Assembly (NCBI GenBank): GCA_033961575.1
Contig: CM066737.1
Location: 60,284,771-60,348,770 of the forward strand
Direction: 5' to 3'
From: Aselliscus stoliczkanus
Taxonomy: Eukaryota > Chordata > Mammalia > Chiroptera > Hipposideridae
DNA length: 64,000 nucleotides
Shown here: piece by piece, positions 53,440-64,000 of the stretch
Layout: each line of letters opens with the position of its first letter
Position numbering within the stretch: position 1 is the first letter of the stretch
Position numbers and translations under genes: made by a program
Notes under the pieces: model-generated
Told to the model about the DNA's origin: nothing
Databases searched by the model: none
What the model saw: the letters and a program-made list of their open reading frames with translations, nothing else

Positions 53440-55510
53440 GACTGAAGAAAAATAAGGCAGTTAGATGAAGGAATTGGAGATAAAATGGAGACACATATAT
53501 ATTTGGGTAGTAGAATAAATCAAATGATAATGAAATGTGTGTGAATAGTAAATGGAAGTGAGCCCTAAGGAACTCCAATGATTCATTATGTACTAGAGGA
53601 AGATGTATTAACAAAAGAGATTTTGAAGAAGTGGTTAAGGGGATAACAGGAGAAGCTGAAAAATAAAATTTCACAGAAAAGAACACAGCTTCTCAATAAT
53701 GAGTGCTAATTGTATAAAACAAAATTCTAATAGGTGAAAAAGATGAATATATTTAAATGTTTATTGTATTTAGTCAGATCACATAAACAAAAATAAGTTA
53801 TTATAGTAGTTAACTGCAAATCATTCAAAAAATTAAAACCCTATATTACATAAGCAGCATTGATAATTGATTTAATATCTTGATAGTCATTTTTGCTTTT
53901 AAAGTATAATCATTGTACCCTTTACCAGTAATGTAATCTCTTATTGTGAAATTATTTTTAGTAGAAAATAATATTGTATTTAGATAATTTTATCTTGAAG
54001 TTTTTCATAAGAAAATCTATTACTTTGAAGATTGTATTTCATTAGGAAAAAACTCTGGTACTCAAGAATGGTAGTGGGACATTTGCCATTGTTGAAATGA
54101 TTTTAATCTGCTACACATACCTATCAAAATTATCTCATGAAAACTTAACTTTAAACGCAAAATTTTCTCCTTTAAACCTAAAATGTGTTACCTCAGTATC
54201 TTTCTTCACAGGTGAACAGAGGAGAACTCAGTTATTTGCCTTTTTCCCCAAATTTACCTGTAATTATAATCTATATATCTTAGAAATATATGATAAATTG
54301 AAAAGGTATGAGAAATTAAATACTACTCTAAAATAAAAATACTTATAAAAGAAAATTCTAAACATCTTGGATATATGCCTTTGTTTTTTTTACACTGTTC
54401 ACCCCTGGAACATCCATATAAGGTGATAATCAAGGCTAACATACACATATACGTCTTTCTACAACTGTTTACATTTGGGCTTTGCTCTGTGCTCATCCCT
54501 ACTTACTTTTACTACTTTGGTGTCTTAATTGTCATGATGACAGAAATGTATGGATCTTTCAATTTACTAAATTACTGTATTTAGCCTCACTATATAAATT
54601 TAGGCTATCAATGTGGAGAAACTTATTGGTGTAACAGAAATATTTTTTTCCCTGTATGTGCTGAGCATGTACAACTACTCCAACTGAAATTTAAATTAGA
54701 TAAACACAAAAAGAATTATCAAGTCCCAACACTAAATCCTCTTCAACCCTGAACTTCTAATACCAGTTGCCATTATATTTTCAAGTCCAATGGAAAGATT
54801 TATAGTTTAAAATGGTGAAATTAATGACATCTTTTCCCTTTTTTCTCCTGAATAACTAACTATAAATAAGGAGAAGAGTAAACAACAAACAGAAAAAAAC
54901 TGTATCTGCAGTAAAACTGGGAGATAGCTCTAATTCCAAATGACAAAGCAAGAGAAAAATTGCCAAAAGCCTTGGTATCAAATAGAATTGGGGGATGATA
55001 AGGAGACAGAATGATTGTGGCTAAAGATTTCAGTAAAACATGGCAAGTAATTGGTATAGCCTGAAATACAAAAACCAGTGATTACTTGTTTGCTACTAAA
55101 CAACACAAAAGGTGTTCAAGGATAAAAGTTGAGGATTTCCTGGACTTCATTATTATGAAGTCTTGAGAATCTGTGGAGATGAGGCCAAATCAGAAATAAT
55201 ATAATGTAATATGTGTAGGAAATTATAAATGAGTCAGGGAAAAAAGAGACTCAACCTGTCCTGATTCTAGTTTAATGAGTCTAAAATAATCACATTCTTA
55301 TACAAGGTTATTGACATTAGGAGAATATTTGATAGTTTAGATCATCATCTTGCTCCCTCCTTCACACAAGCTTCCTAAATACAACCATCCCAGGAAGAAT
55401 GCAACATTTAAAAAATTAATAAAATAATTAGATTCCAATTTCTACTGTAAAATATGAATTGCTTGGAAGTTGTCACTTCTGTCCTTACAACAAGAAAAAT
55501 CTGAACACAC
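53440..55510. other. Unassigned intergenic DNA
   Basis: About 2 kb without recognisable repeats. The longest frames (up to ~90 codons) show no domain. Nothing supported. Confidence 0.45.
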
Positions 55511-55527
55511 CAAAAAAATAATTTGAT

Positions 55528-55555
55528 GTGCTTGCTTCGGCAGCACATATACTAA
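55528..55555 (+). pseudogene. U6 snRNA 5' fragment, micro-retroinsertion
   Basis: GTGCTTGCTTCGGCAGCACA, followed by TATACTA and an A run, matches the first ~28 nt of U6 snRNA with one C-to-T change. It is flanked by a near-perfect repeat, AAAAATAATTTGATG before (ending 55527) and AAAAATGATTTGATG after (ending 55571). The flanking duplication and A run indicate an RNA-derived insertion. Only the U6 5' stem-loop region is present. Confidence 0.88.
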
Positions 55556-55574
55556 AAAAATGATTTGATGACTT

Positions 55575-56269
55575 TCTCTAGTCTGAGTATGGACTAGCTT
55601 TGAGAGTGAAAACTGGAGGGCCATAGTCTTAGGGAGGCCTACATTCTATGCAAAACTTAGAAATCCCATGAGGACTTCATGGTAAAGAGTCAAGAAAGAT
55701 CTCTTGGTTCTGATAGGAAGAGGAGTGTGACCATTCTGAAACATACCCAGAACACTCACCATAAAAAAAGTCCCATTATACTTTAGCAGAGTCTTATCCC
55801 ACATGGTATTCCTCGGAAGACAAATTTTTGGCCATTACTACTTGGACATCCCTTCCCCTCTAGCACAATCTAGCCTTTCTGTTTCACCTAAGGGAGGTAG
55901 AGCAAGAAAGCCATAGCTTAAGGACACAGGCCAAATAAAGGACTGAAATTTAATCATAATATTATAGAATGTTTCTCTTCCTTCACACATTATCACAGCA
56001 CAACAGGGCTCCAGTATAATAACAGTGGGTTACAGCTAAAAGAGTTATAAGATGTGATCTCCCTCTGAGAAGTAGTCCAAAGTTAAGAGAAGAGACAAAA
56101 ATAAAGACATTAGAAGACTTTTAGTCTTTGGCACCTCTAGCTACTACCAACATTATACAAGCAAAACTCTTAGATAAATTGACATAAATCTTTATACTAG
56201 CAGTCTATTTACCTCAATTACTATTACTTGATATATGTCTGGCATTAAACAGTAAATTACAAAAATTCA
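55575..56269. other. Unassigned intergenic DNA
   Basis: Nothing recognised. Confidence 0.4.
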
Positions 56270-57240
56270 TAAAACACACAATCTATAAATAAAAAGCAAT
56301 CATTTAGATACAAACTCAGACTTGACAAAGATGATGGAATTATCAGACAGGTAGTTTAAAATAACTATAATTAATAAGTTAAAGGTTCTGATGTAAAAAG
56401 TAGATAACATGCTAGAAGAGATGGATTCAATAAGCAGAGAGATTAAAACTCTAAAAAAATGCATAAAAAAGAAATATTGAAAATAAGGACACTGTTACAG
56501 AAACGAAGAATGTGTTTATGGGCTCATTAGTAGATTGGACATTAATGAGGAAAGAATCAGTGGGTTTGAAAGCAGGCAGGTTAATAGAAACTTCCAAAAA
56601 ATAAATTGCAAGAAGGAAAAAAGAATTTAAAAAAGAACAGCACATCAAAAGCTGTGGGACAATGATAAAATATGCAACATATGTGTAATGGGAAAAAAAG
56701 GGAAAAGTAATACAGAAAGAAATAGAAGACATATTTGAAGTAGTAATGGCAAGAATTTTCCAGACACTCGACTACAGATCCAGGAATCTCAGAGACAGAA
56801 AGCATGATAAATAGCAAAAAAAACAAAAAACAAAAATCTAGGCATATCATATTCAAGCTATAGAAAACCAAAGGAGAAGAGAAAATCTTGGAAAAGAAAA
56901 AAAAATAATGAAAACACCTTACAAATAGAAGGACAAGAATAAAAGTTCCAATGGATTTCTCATCAGAAATCATGCAAACAAGAATGAATGGAATCAAATA
57001 ATTAAAGTAATAAAAGAAAAAAAATCACCCAAAGCTCTATATTCACTGAAGTTATCCTTCAAAAGTTAAAAAAAAAACTAAAGCCTTTCTCAGACAAATA
57101 AAAACTGAGTCATCATGTGCAGCAGAATCATCCCATAAAAATGTTAAAAGTAGCTATTCAGGGAGCATAAAAAAATACATAGATCAGAAATTTGGATCTG
57201 TATAAGCATCAGAAAATGAAAAAATACAAGTAAAATAAAA
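56270..57240 (+). mobile_element. Ancient L1 (or HAL1-type) ORF1 remnant
   Basis: Sense A-rich sequence with ORF1-like order: a coiled-coil-like stretch, AGAATTTTCCAGACACTCGA, AGGCATATCATATTCAAGCT, AAAATCTTGGAAAAGAAA, TTTCTCATCAGAAATCATGC, then GCCTTTCTCAGACAAATAAA. No open frame survives. The lack of following ORF2 would fit either truncation or HAL1. Confidence 0.6.
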
Positions 57241-57819
57241 TATTTTATTTTCCTTATTTTTGCTATTATCAAAATTGTGTAATCCATTCATTCATTTATT
57301 CATTTATTCACACAAGTGCTCACATCACTTTATTTCAAAGATCTTCAAAAATTAAACCACAAAATTCCTGTATATTTAAATAAAATCAAAATGAATCATA
57401 TTTATAATTGCAAACAAATAAAGAGCAACTTGTCACCATGTATGCCAAAAGCCAAAAATATGTTGACCTCAAAGGAGGTAAACTTGAACCATTTGACCTG
57501 ACTAAACAAGGTACACTCTCAAAAGGCTTTCATAGACAAGTCATGTGATCATGTTCAATTACCATTTGGAAATGAGCTTGAAGGATGATGAGAATTGAAC
57601 ATGATTATATTTTCCTTATTTTTAACGGAATAAAATAACTTTTTTGAAATCAATAATAATAGAAATAATAATGTATTGGATGATTATAGTATATCAATAA
57701 GTAAAATGAATAACAGCAATGTCACAAAGGATAGGAGGGAGGAACTGGGGATACTTTGTTAGACGGTCCCTGCAGTACACAGTATATGATGATGGACTTA
57801 GTTTTCTGAGAATTCAAGT
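57241..57819. other. Unassigned intergenic DNA
   Basis: AT-rich, including a short CATTTATT repeat near 57290. Nothing else. Confidence 0.4.
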
Positions 57820-57821
57820 GT

Positions 57822-57846
57822 TATTTATTTATTTATTTATTTATTT
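57822..57846. repeat. (TTTA)n simple repeat
   Basis: About six TTTA units at the 3' end of the adjoining inverted L1 (its tail). Confidence 0.9.
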
Positions 57847-58188
57847 AAAATTTTAATTACAGTTGACATTCAATATTATATTAATTTCAGGTGTACAGCA
57901 CAGTGACTAGATATCTATACAATATATGAAGTGTTCCCTCTAATTAGTCCAGTACCCATCTAGCACTATACATGGTTATTACAATATTATTGACTACACT
58001 CCTTATGCTGTACTTTATATCCCTGTGACTATTTTATAACTACCAATTTGTACTTGTTAATCCATTGAACTTTTTCACCGAGCCCCGCAACCTGGAAATA
58101 ATCAGTTTGTTCTCCATATCTATGAGTCTGTTTCTGTTTTCTTTGTTCATTTATTTTGTTCTATAGATTCTATAAATAAGTGAGTTGG
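57830..58188 (-). mobile_element. L1 3'UTR and ORF2 end
   Basis: Antisense L1 end (TTTCAGGTGTACAGCACAGT, GTACTTTATATCCCTGTGAC, TCCATATCTATGAGTCTGTT). 5'-truncated near 58188, where a plus-strand L1 begins. Confidence 0.85.
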
Positions 58189-58738
58189 CCACAAATAACC
58201 CCAAATAGCCACAGCAATCTTGAGAAAGAAGATCAAAATTGGAGGTATCACACTATCTTATATCACACTGTACTACAAGGCTATAGTAGTCAAAACAGCA
58301 TCATACTGGCATAAGTACAGACACATTGATCAATGGAACAGAATAGAGAACCCAGAAATAAACTCACTCTATATGGTCATTTTCTCTATGAAAAAGGAGG
58401 CAAGAATATACAGTGGGGTAATGACAGTCTATTCAATAAATGTTGTTGGGAAAAGTGGACAGATACATGCAAATAAAGGAAACTAGATCACCTTCTTAGA
58501 CCATACACAAGAATAAAGTCAAAATGAAAGAATTAAATGTAAGACCCAAAACCGTAAAATTCTTAGAAGAAACATAGACAATAAACTCTGACATTGCTCT
58601 GAGTAATAATTTTTTTTGTAATATATCTCCTTGGTCAAGGGAAACAAAAGAAAAAAATAACAAATGGGACTACATCAAATTAAAGTTTTTGCACAGCAAA
58701 GGAAACCATCAAAAAATGATGGTGGACTTTTTTTTATA
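58189..58738 (+). mobile_element. L1 ORF2 fragment
   Basis: Sense ORF2 from AAATAGCCACAGCAATCTTG to CAGCAAAGGAAACCATCAA. The frame 58220-58486 ([12 protein letters not shown] onward) is a typical ORF2 segment with stops either side. It ends at a T run next to the chimeric insertion. Confidence 0.82.
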
Positions 58739-58753
58739 TTACACATTGTAGAC

Positions 58754-58789
58754 GAGATCGGGTTTGTTCAGGGTGGTAGGGCCATAGAC
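58754..58789 (-). pseudogene. 5S rRNA 5' fragment
   Basis: On the minus strand it reads GTCTATGGCCCTACCACCCT then GAACAAACCCGATCTC. This aligns with 5S rRNA from nt 1, including the exact 5' terminus. Changes include CpG sites. Only 36 nt, so it lacks the internal promoter and is non-functional. Confidence 0.88.
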
Positions 58790-59358
58790 AATCCCTCTCC
58801 TGCGTATATATCCAAAAAGTCTGAAAATATTTATCTGTAAAGATATATGTGCTCTGATGATCATTGCAGCTTTATTTATAGTGGACAACATATGGAAACA
58901 ACCAAAGTGTCCTTCAATAGACGACTGGAAAGAAAAGATGTGGTATATATGCACAATGGTATACTATTCTGCCATAAGAAAAAATGAAATAGTGCTATTT
59001 GTCACAACATGGATGGATCTTGAGATTATTATGCTAAGCAAAACAAGTCAGACAGAAAAAGTGGAGAACCATATGATTTCACTGATACATGGTATATAAA
59101 ACTGAAAACAACAAAAAACCAAGACAAACAAATAAACAAAAATTCGTAGACACAGACAATGGTTTAGTGGTTACCAGAGGCTAAGGGACAGGGGGTTGGT
59201 AGATGAGGGTAAACAGAATCAAATATATGTTAATGGTAGGAGAACTGGGTGGGGAACACACAATGTGATATATAGATGATATATTACAGAATTGCACACC
59301 TGAAAACTATGTAACTTTACTAACAATTTTCACCCCAATAAATTTTAATTTAAAAAAT
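58754..59358 (+). mobile_element. Chimeric insertion: inverted 5S rRNA 5' end plus L1 3' part
   Basis: 58790-59358 is a 5'-truncated L1 in plus orientation (ORF2 C-terminus, 3'UTR, A-rich end). Directly before it, 58754-58789 is the reverse complement of 5S rRNA nt 1-36, with about five differences. The two parts share one target duplication, TTACACATTGTAGAC / TTACAAATTGTAGAC (58739-58753 and 59359-59373), so they inserted together. The last four bases of the left duplication (AGAC) equal the next four of the 5S complement, a microhomology. Confidence 0.87.
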
Positions 59359-59375
59359 TTACAAATTGTAGACTT

Positions 59376-59640
59376 GAAGACAATCACTAATAATATTTCT
59401 AAGGATGTATAATTGATATGCTAAGATGGAGATAAAATGAATTCAAATAAAATTATCAATTAAAAAATGAATGCAGAAAGTAGGAGGAAAAGAAACAAAA
59501 AAAATAAATGCAATGAATAGATAATAGTTACAAATATTTTTAGATGTTAATCTAACTCTATCAATGACCATTTTAAATGTGAGGAGTCTAAATGCACCAA
59601 TTAAAAGACAGATATTGGCTACTCTCATAACCACATTGGT
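59376..59640 (+). mobile_element. Old L1 ORF1-ORF2 spacer fragment
   Basis: TCTATCAATGACCATTTTAA, ATGTGAGGAGTCTAAATGCA and CCAATTAAAAGACAGATATT follow the wording at the start of L1 ORF2. Diverged. Confidence 0.65.
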
Positions 59641-59973
59641 TGGTCTAAAACAGTTTTAAGTAATATTTAGATATCTCAATTATTTTTAGGATATCATTTG
59701 TTCTTGAGATTCTTTGAAATCCGAAGATTTGAAATGGTGGGTAATCAGTAAAGTTTGTGCAGGTAGCATCTTCATTGGTGGCAATGATTGAGACTATGTT
59801 TTTATGGCATATTTGGTGATCTCTGTCAATGATAGATGTGTATTCTCTCTTGAGTGAGAGATAACTGAAAATCTGCTTTGTTCATTCATGTCTGTATGTG
59901 ATATAGCTCTAATCAGTAAAGAATTTAATGCTCACTGGTAAGGAGAACAGCTATTTGAGATCTAGAGTGATAA
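59641..59973. other. Unassigned intergenic DNA
   Basis: Flank of the L1 that begins at about 59974. Nothing recognised. Confidence 0.4.
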
Positions 59974-62464
59974 ATCCAAGATGGCAGAGTAGATAAAGCC
60001 TAATCTTGCCTCCTCCTGTGACCACATTAAAATTGCAACTAAAATTACAACTACATTACAGAACAACCATCCCTGAGAATCACCTGAAATCTAGCTGAAC
60101 CGAAGCCGTACAACTAAGGACATACAAAAGAAGCCACCTGGAGCCTGGTAGGAAGGGCAGAGACATGGAACAGGCTAGCTCCACACGCATGTGTGACCAT
60201 TAAAAATTGAGAGGGATATTTCAGCTGTAGAGTGTCACCCGGAGGAGTAAGGAGCCCCAACTCCACACCAGATTTCCCAGCTCAGGGCTCCAGTGCCAGG
60301 GAGCGAATTCCCCATAACTTCTGTCTGTGAAAACCAGTGGAGATTTTGGCTGAGTGAAATGAAGGTAGGTGGAGTCCTAGGCTCTCCTCCTAAAGGGCTC
60401 ACACAGGGATTTATTTGCTGATGGACTACCTTGCTCTGAGTTCCAAAGATGGAGCAGCATCTCAAAAGGTGCCAGGGACATAAAGGGAGGAACTGAATTG
60501 TTTGGCTTCAGAGCAAGGGGTGGAGGGACAGCTTTCTCCTGGGCTGAGGAGCTGAATGAGGCCATTGTTTCTTTGTTGAGTCCTCCTCACTCCCAACATA
60601 CAGAAGCAGGCAGCTGCCATATCTGTCTCCATCAATCTGGCTAACATCATTCATTCACTGTGCCCTGGTCTTTCCCTGAGACCCCACGACATGCAACTTG
60701 CAGGCCCACTCAAGCTGCTTTCAGTGTATTTTCCATACAAATGGCTTGTCTTGGCTCATGCCATGGATTTTCTTGAAGTCTTTAAGTTCTACAAAACCAA
60801 AATAAGCACCATCTGGCTTCAGCTGTTCCATACCTCTGGCTAAGCAGCCATAAAGTCCAGAACTATGGCAGTCAGCTTCAGTTAGTAGCTTAGCCTCCTG
60901 AGGCACCTCCAGGCCCAGCACAGGTGGTGGCCACCTGTGGATTTCTTTGTGTCCCACGCCAGGTGGCCCTGGGCAAAGCAAAAACTGTAGCTGAACATGA
61001 CCTGTGGTTTGGCTCCTCCCAAGAGGGCTGGCATGCCTGGTGACATCCTTCAGACACAACCAGTTTATCACCCGACTGCCTCCAAGGATGACACATCCAA
61101 AAGGCAGACTAGGCAGGCACCAGAGCCCTGCTAAAGCAAATTGTTTTCTGTAGGGTCAGCCACTGCACAACAGCTCTTCCACTGTAGACATGGCCAATCC
61201 TCAACTAATCACCTGAGGGTCAATCCTGCCACTGATATGCAAAAAGCAACTGAGGCTCAACTACAACAGGAGGGCACATCCAACCTACACAAGTTACATA
61301 CGTGAATCACCAGGCTAGAAGACCAGAGAGACTGTGACACTGGGCCGCACAAGACACTCACTATATAAGACCACTCTAATAAGATCAGGAGGCATAGCAT
61401 CCTTACTTAATACATAGAAACAAACATAGAGAGGTGACCAAACTGTGGGAGACAAAGAAACATTTTCCAAATGAAAGAGCAGAACAAAACTCCAAAAAAG
61501 AACTAAACAATATGGAGATAAGCAATCTACCAGACAGAGTTCCAAGGCCCGCAGCCAACTCCATCCATGTTGCACTCTGTCTTGGACAACTCTTGGTGGT
61601 CCGGTTGTTCCAGGAGGGTGGTGACTGGCTTCACTGTGCTCTGAGACTTTCGCTGAGTACTTCCACACTCATCACTGGCACCAAACAAGAATCTATACTA
61701 ACCTGGTAAAAACCACTCATTACAATCTGGTGACTCCTTGAGACCCCACATCAACCAATTCATACTTTATGAGGCTCTATCAGTGTCTGAGTCTTATGGG
61801 AGCCTTGCAAGCCTCAAAATACCCTGTGATTTTTCGGGTAGTATCTCAACCTGGTATGGGTGGCAGCCATTTTCAGTTTGCAGTGTGGCCTCTCACACGT
61901 GTCTCCAGCTCTAGCACAGGAGGGGACCAAGAACAGGTCACTTTGCAGCTCCTATCAAGCAGCCCCTGACTGGTCACAGGCAGTTGTGACTGTTCCTGCA
62001 CCAGAGCCCCTCCTAGGCAGCCCCAGAACCAACATACCTAGATGTTGGATTCAGACCACAGCAGAACACCTCCCAGTTAACCCCACTAGTGACACACCCA
62101 AAGGGCAGTCTCAGCAGACATAAGAACCCACTGAACCTACTGAGGTAAATTCTTCTTCATGGTGTAAGACCCCAAACAACAGCCCACAAGTTGTGGACAT
62201 AGCCAAATTCCACAACATGTCAGCGTGAGGGTCAATAACACCCAATAACATCCACTGACATGCCAATAACAATCAAGGCTCAACTATAACAGAAGAACAC
62301 ATGCAATGCACACAAGGGACACTACTGCAGCACCCAGTGAGATGACCAGGGAGATTAGGCCACTGGGCCCACAGAACACCCACTACATAAGGCCACCTGG
62401 CAAAGGCTGGAAGAATTATTAGATCTACATAATACATAGAAACAAACTCAGAGAGGCAGCCAAA
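59974..62464 (+). promoter_or_regulatory. L1 5'UTR with a tandem ~1.0-kb duplication
   Basis: About 2.5 kb, longer than the 1.73-kb 5'UTR at 11299-13032. Matching landmarks recur ~1.01-1.02 kb apart: GAGGGTCAAT at 61215 and 62227, TACATAGAAACAAAC at 61411 and 62433, and GACACATCC / GACACACCC near 61090 and 62092. The first copy runs into a short ORF1 start (61440-61547) before the second copy begins. Divergence between copies is substantial. Confidence 0.75.
61440..61547 (+). pseudogene. Extra ORF1 start fragment in the duplicated 5'UTR
   Basis: The plus-strand frame reads TKKHFPNERAEQNSKKELN and then NMEISNLPDRV, matching QRDMFQKTKN... and KKMEASILPDREF at the true ORF1 start (62465). It stops matching at about 61547, where 5'UTR-like sequence resumes. 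Confidence 0.75.
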
Positions 62465-63270
62465 ATGAGGAAACAAAGAGACATGTTCCAAAAAACAAAA
62501 AACAAAAACAAAACAAAAAACAGGAAAAACTCCAAAAAAAAAGAGCTAAAAAAAATGGAGGCAAGCATCTTACCAGATAGAGAGTTCAAATCAGTGGTTA
62601 TAAGGACACTCAAGGAACTTAGTGAGAACTTCAACAAAGAGATAGCAAACAATAAAGAGGATGTAGAAACCATAAAAAAGAACCAGTCAGAGAGAAAGAA
62701 TAAAATAACTGAAATGAAGAATACTTTAGAGGGAATCAACAGTAGATTAGATGAAGCAGAGGATCAAATCAGCAATTTAGAAGATAAGGTAACAGAAAGA
62801 AAAACAGAACAGCAAAAAGAAAAAGAAAATAATAAGAAAAGAGAGAGAGAGAGAGAATAGTTTAAGTGATCTCTGGGACAACATCAAGCATACCAACATT
62901 GACATCACAAGTGTTCCAGGAGGAGAAGACAGAAAGCAAGGAATTGTAAACCTATTTGAAGAAAAATGACTGAAAACTTTACTAGCCTGGCAAAGGAAGT
63001 AAACATACAAGTCCAGGAAATGCAGAAAGTCCAAAACAAGCTGAATTTAATTAGGCCCACATCAAGACACATTAACTTCACGGGAAAGAAGGGATTGGTA
63101 AGAAATATTAAAACTGATGTAAAACAGAGACTTACAACCAAGACTACTCTACCTAGCAAGGTTACCATTTAAAATGGAAGGAGAAATAAAGACTGTCCAA
63201 GAAAAGGAAAATAAAGGAGTTCATCACCAACAAACCAATATTACAAGAAATGTTAAAGGAGCTTCTTTAA
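62465..63270 (+). pseudogene. L1 ORF1, broken
   Basis: Starts MRKQRDMFQK, with a K-rich N-terminus and a long coiled coil (LSENFNKEIANNKEDVETIK, then INSRLDEAEDQISNLEDKV). A stop at 62858-62860 ends the open frame. The RNA-binding part continues out of frame (MTENFTSLAKEVNIQVQEMQ from 62966, PTSRHINF). About 150 bp of the C-terminal domain is deleted near 63080 (between HINF and the QRLTTKT block). The ancestral stop is TAA at 63268-63270. Confidence 0.85.
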
Positions 63271-63283
63271 AAAGAAGAAAATA

Positions 63284-63388
63284 GGGCCGGCCGAGTGGCG
63301 CAGTGGTTAAGCGCTGGCTTGGGAAACCAGCGGCCCCGGTTCAGTCCCACATGTGAGGGCCAGTGACACTGCCCTCAAAAAAAAATAG
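63284..63388 (+). mobile_element. Short tRNA-headed SINE, near-consensus
   Basis: GGGCCGGCCGAGTGGCGCAG head, box-A-like TGGCGCAGTGG and box-B-like GGTTCAGTCCC, CAGTGACACTGCCCTC and A tail. It sits in the spacer between ORF1 and ORF2. Short AAAATA(G) repeats flank it. Confidence 0.93.
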
Positions 63389-63401
63389 ATTAAAAAATAT
63401 G

Positions 63402-64000
63402 AATAACAAAAAAGGCAATAACTACATATCGATCAACAATTACTTTAAATGTAAATGGATTAAATGCTTCAATCAAAAAGACATAAAATAGATGAATAGA
63501 GAAGAAAAGAAGACCCATATATATAGAAGTAAATATATTAAGTAAATATCGATGAACATAAAGGGAGAGATTGACATTAATAAAGTCATAGTGGGGAATT
63601 TAACACCCCATTGACACCAATAGACAGATCTTCCAGAAAAAATATCAACAAGAAAACTGTGGCCTTCAATAACACACTAGAACAGATGGACTTAATTGAT
63701 AAGTTATATTTCAACCCAAAGCAGCAGGCTATACATTCTTTTGATGTATTCATGGAACATTTTCCAAGATAGCCCACATGTTAGGCCACAAAACAAATCT
63801 CAATGAATTCAAGAAGTTTGAAGTAATATCAAGGATCTTCTCTGACCACAATGATATGAAACTAGATATCAATTACAAGAAAAAAGAAACCTGAAAAACA
63901 CATACAGTCCAATTAGCTTGCTACTAAATAATGAACCAATCAACAATAAGATCAAGGAAGAAATGAAAAGTACCTTGAGACAAACAAAAATGATAACACA
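63402..64000 (+). pseudogene. L1 ORF2 endonuclease, broken, cut by window end
   Basis: Begins near ATGAATAACAAAAAAGGCAA and reads LTTFNVNGLN-type N-terminal sequence. Stops follow within ~30 codons and the segment up to 63560 is shortened. The GDFN active-site block is GNFN here (near 63595). The region corresponding to the half-L1 breakpoint (CTAGATATCAATTACAAG, 63800-63870) is intact, so this copy shows the ancestral continuation of ORF2. Confidence 0.8.

Larger units (their letters stand above)
59974..64000 (+). mobile_element. L1 with 5'UTR, ORF1 and start of ORF2, continues past window
   Basis: Starts at AATCCAAGATGGCAGAGTAG, the canonical L1 5' end (compare 13032). A GC-rich 5'UTR, then an ORF1 start at about 61440 that lasts only ~110 bp, then a second diverged 5'UTR copy, the real ORF1 (62465-63270), a SINE, and ORF2 from about 63402 to the window end. 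Both ORFs are broken. Confidence 0.85.

Noticed and set aside
53414..53686. 90-codon minus-strand frame with hydrophobic stretches
   Set aside because: No start context, domain or neighbouring exon signals, and the composition is typical of AT-rich antisense DNA.
63284..63388. Possible tRNA gene from box A and box B motifs
   Set aside because: The sequence is a SINE head repeated many times in the window. It does not close into a complete tRNA and runs into a SINE tail.
59974..64000. Intact, active L1
   Set aside because: ORF1 has a stop and a C-terminal deletion, and ORF2 has early stops and a GNFN in place of GDFN.

Overview
This is mammalian intergenic DNA, almost certainly from a bat. 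It contains no host protein-coding gene that I can support. Every long reading frame I could interpret lies inside a transposable element, and no frame shows an exon-like run bounded by splice sites. The evidence for a bat is the mix of repeats. There are many young tRNA-headed SINEs with box A/B motifs, and long versions of them end in AATAAA followed by TCTTT and an A tail (the 'T+' SINE design). There are also fairly recent mariner-type DNA transposons with TA targets, and a young L1 lineage. From memory, T+ SINEs are known from horseshoe-bat relatives, so a rhinolophoid bat is my best guess. That is an inference and was not tested by alignment.

Layout. 1-2932: an L1-derived element with a 5'UTR, a damaged ORF1 and the start of ORF2 joined to a rearranged 3' module. 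2.9-8.3 kb: old DNA with a full-length U1 snRNA retrocopy, two SINEs and two short transposons of one Tc1/mariner-like family. 8.36-13.03 kb: a minus-strand L1 (5'UTR, ORF1, part of ORF2) carrying two SINEs and an 806-bp copy of the same rearranged L1 module as at 1-2932. 13.3-20.3 kb: a deep stack of nested insertions in old L1s, including two mariner copies. 20.3-27.5 kb: L1 tails, microsatellites, a third mariner copy, a Tigger remnant and a hairpin MITE. 27.8-34.7 kb: a decayed minus-strand ERV-L-like remnant (reverse transcriptase recognisable) broken by L1 and SINE insertions. 35.2-41.3 kb: back-to-back ancient and middle-aged L1s. 41.3-47.4 kb: mostly unassigned sequence with SINEs. 47.4-50.2 kb: an L2 split by a scrambled L1 block. 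50.3-59.7 kb: Tigger, L2 and L1 remnants, a tiny U6 fragment, and a 5S rRNA/L1 chimeric insertion. 59.97-64.0 kb: the 5' half of another L1, whose 5'UTR and ORF1 start occur twice in tandem.

Nothing here works as an operon or pathway. The shared theme is retrotransposition by L1: the SINEs, the U1, U6 and 5S RNA copies and the rearranged L1s have target-site duplications and A tails as expected if the L1 machinery made them. The most notable items are (1) a rearranged, internally deleted L1 lineage seen at two sites with the same breakpoints, (2) an insertion in which 5S rRNA appears to have been used as the second template in twin priming, (3) three copies of a ~550-bp mariner deletion derivative, and (4) the scrambled L1 block with an L1 tail at both ends.
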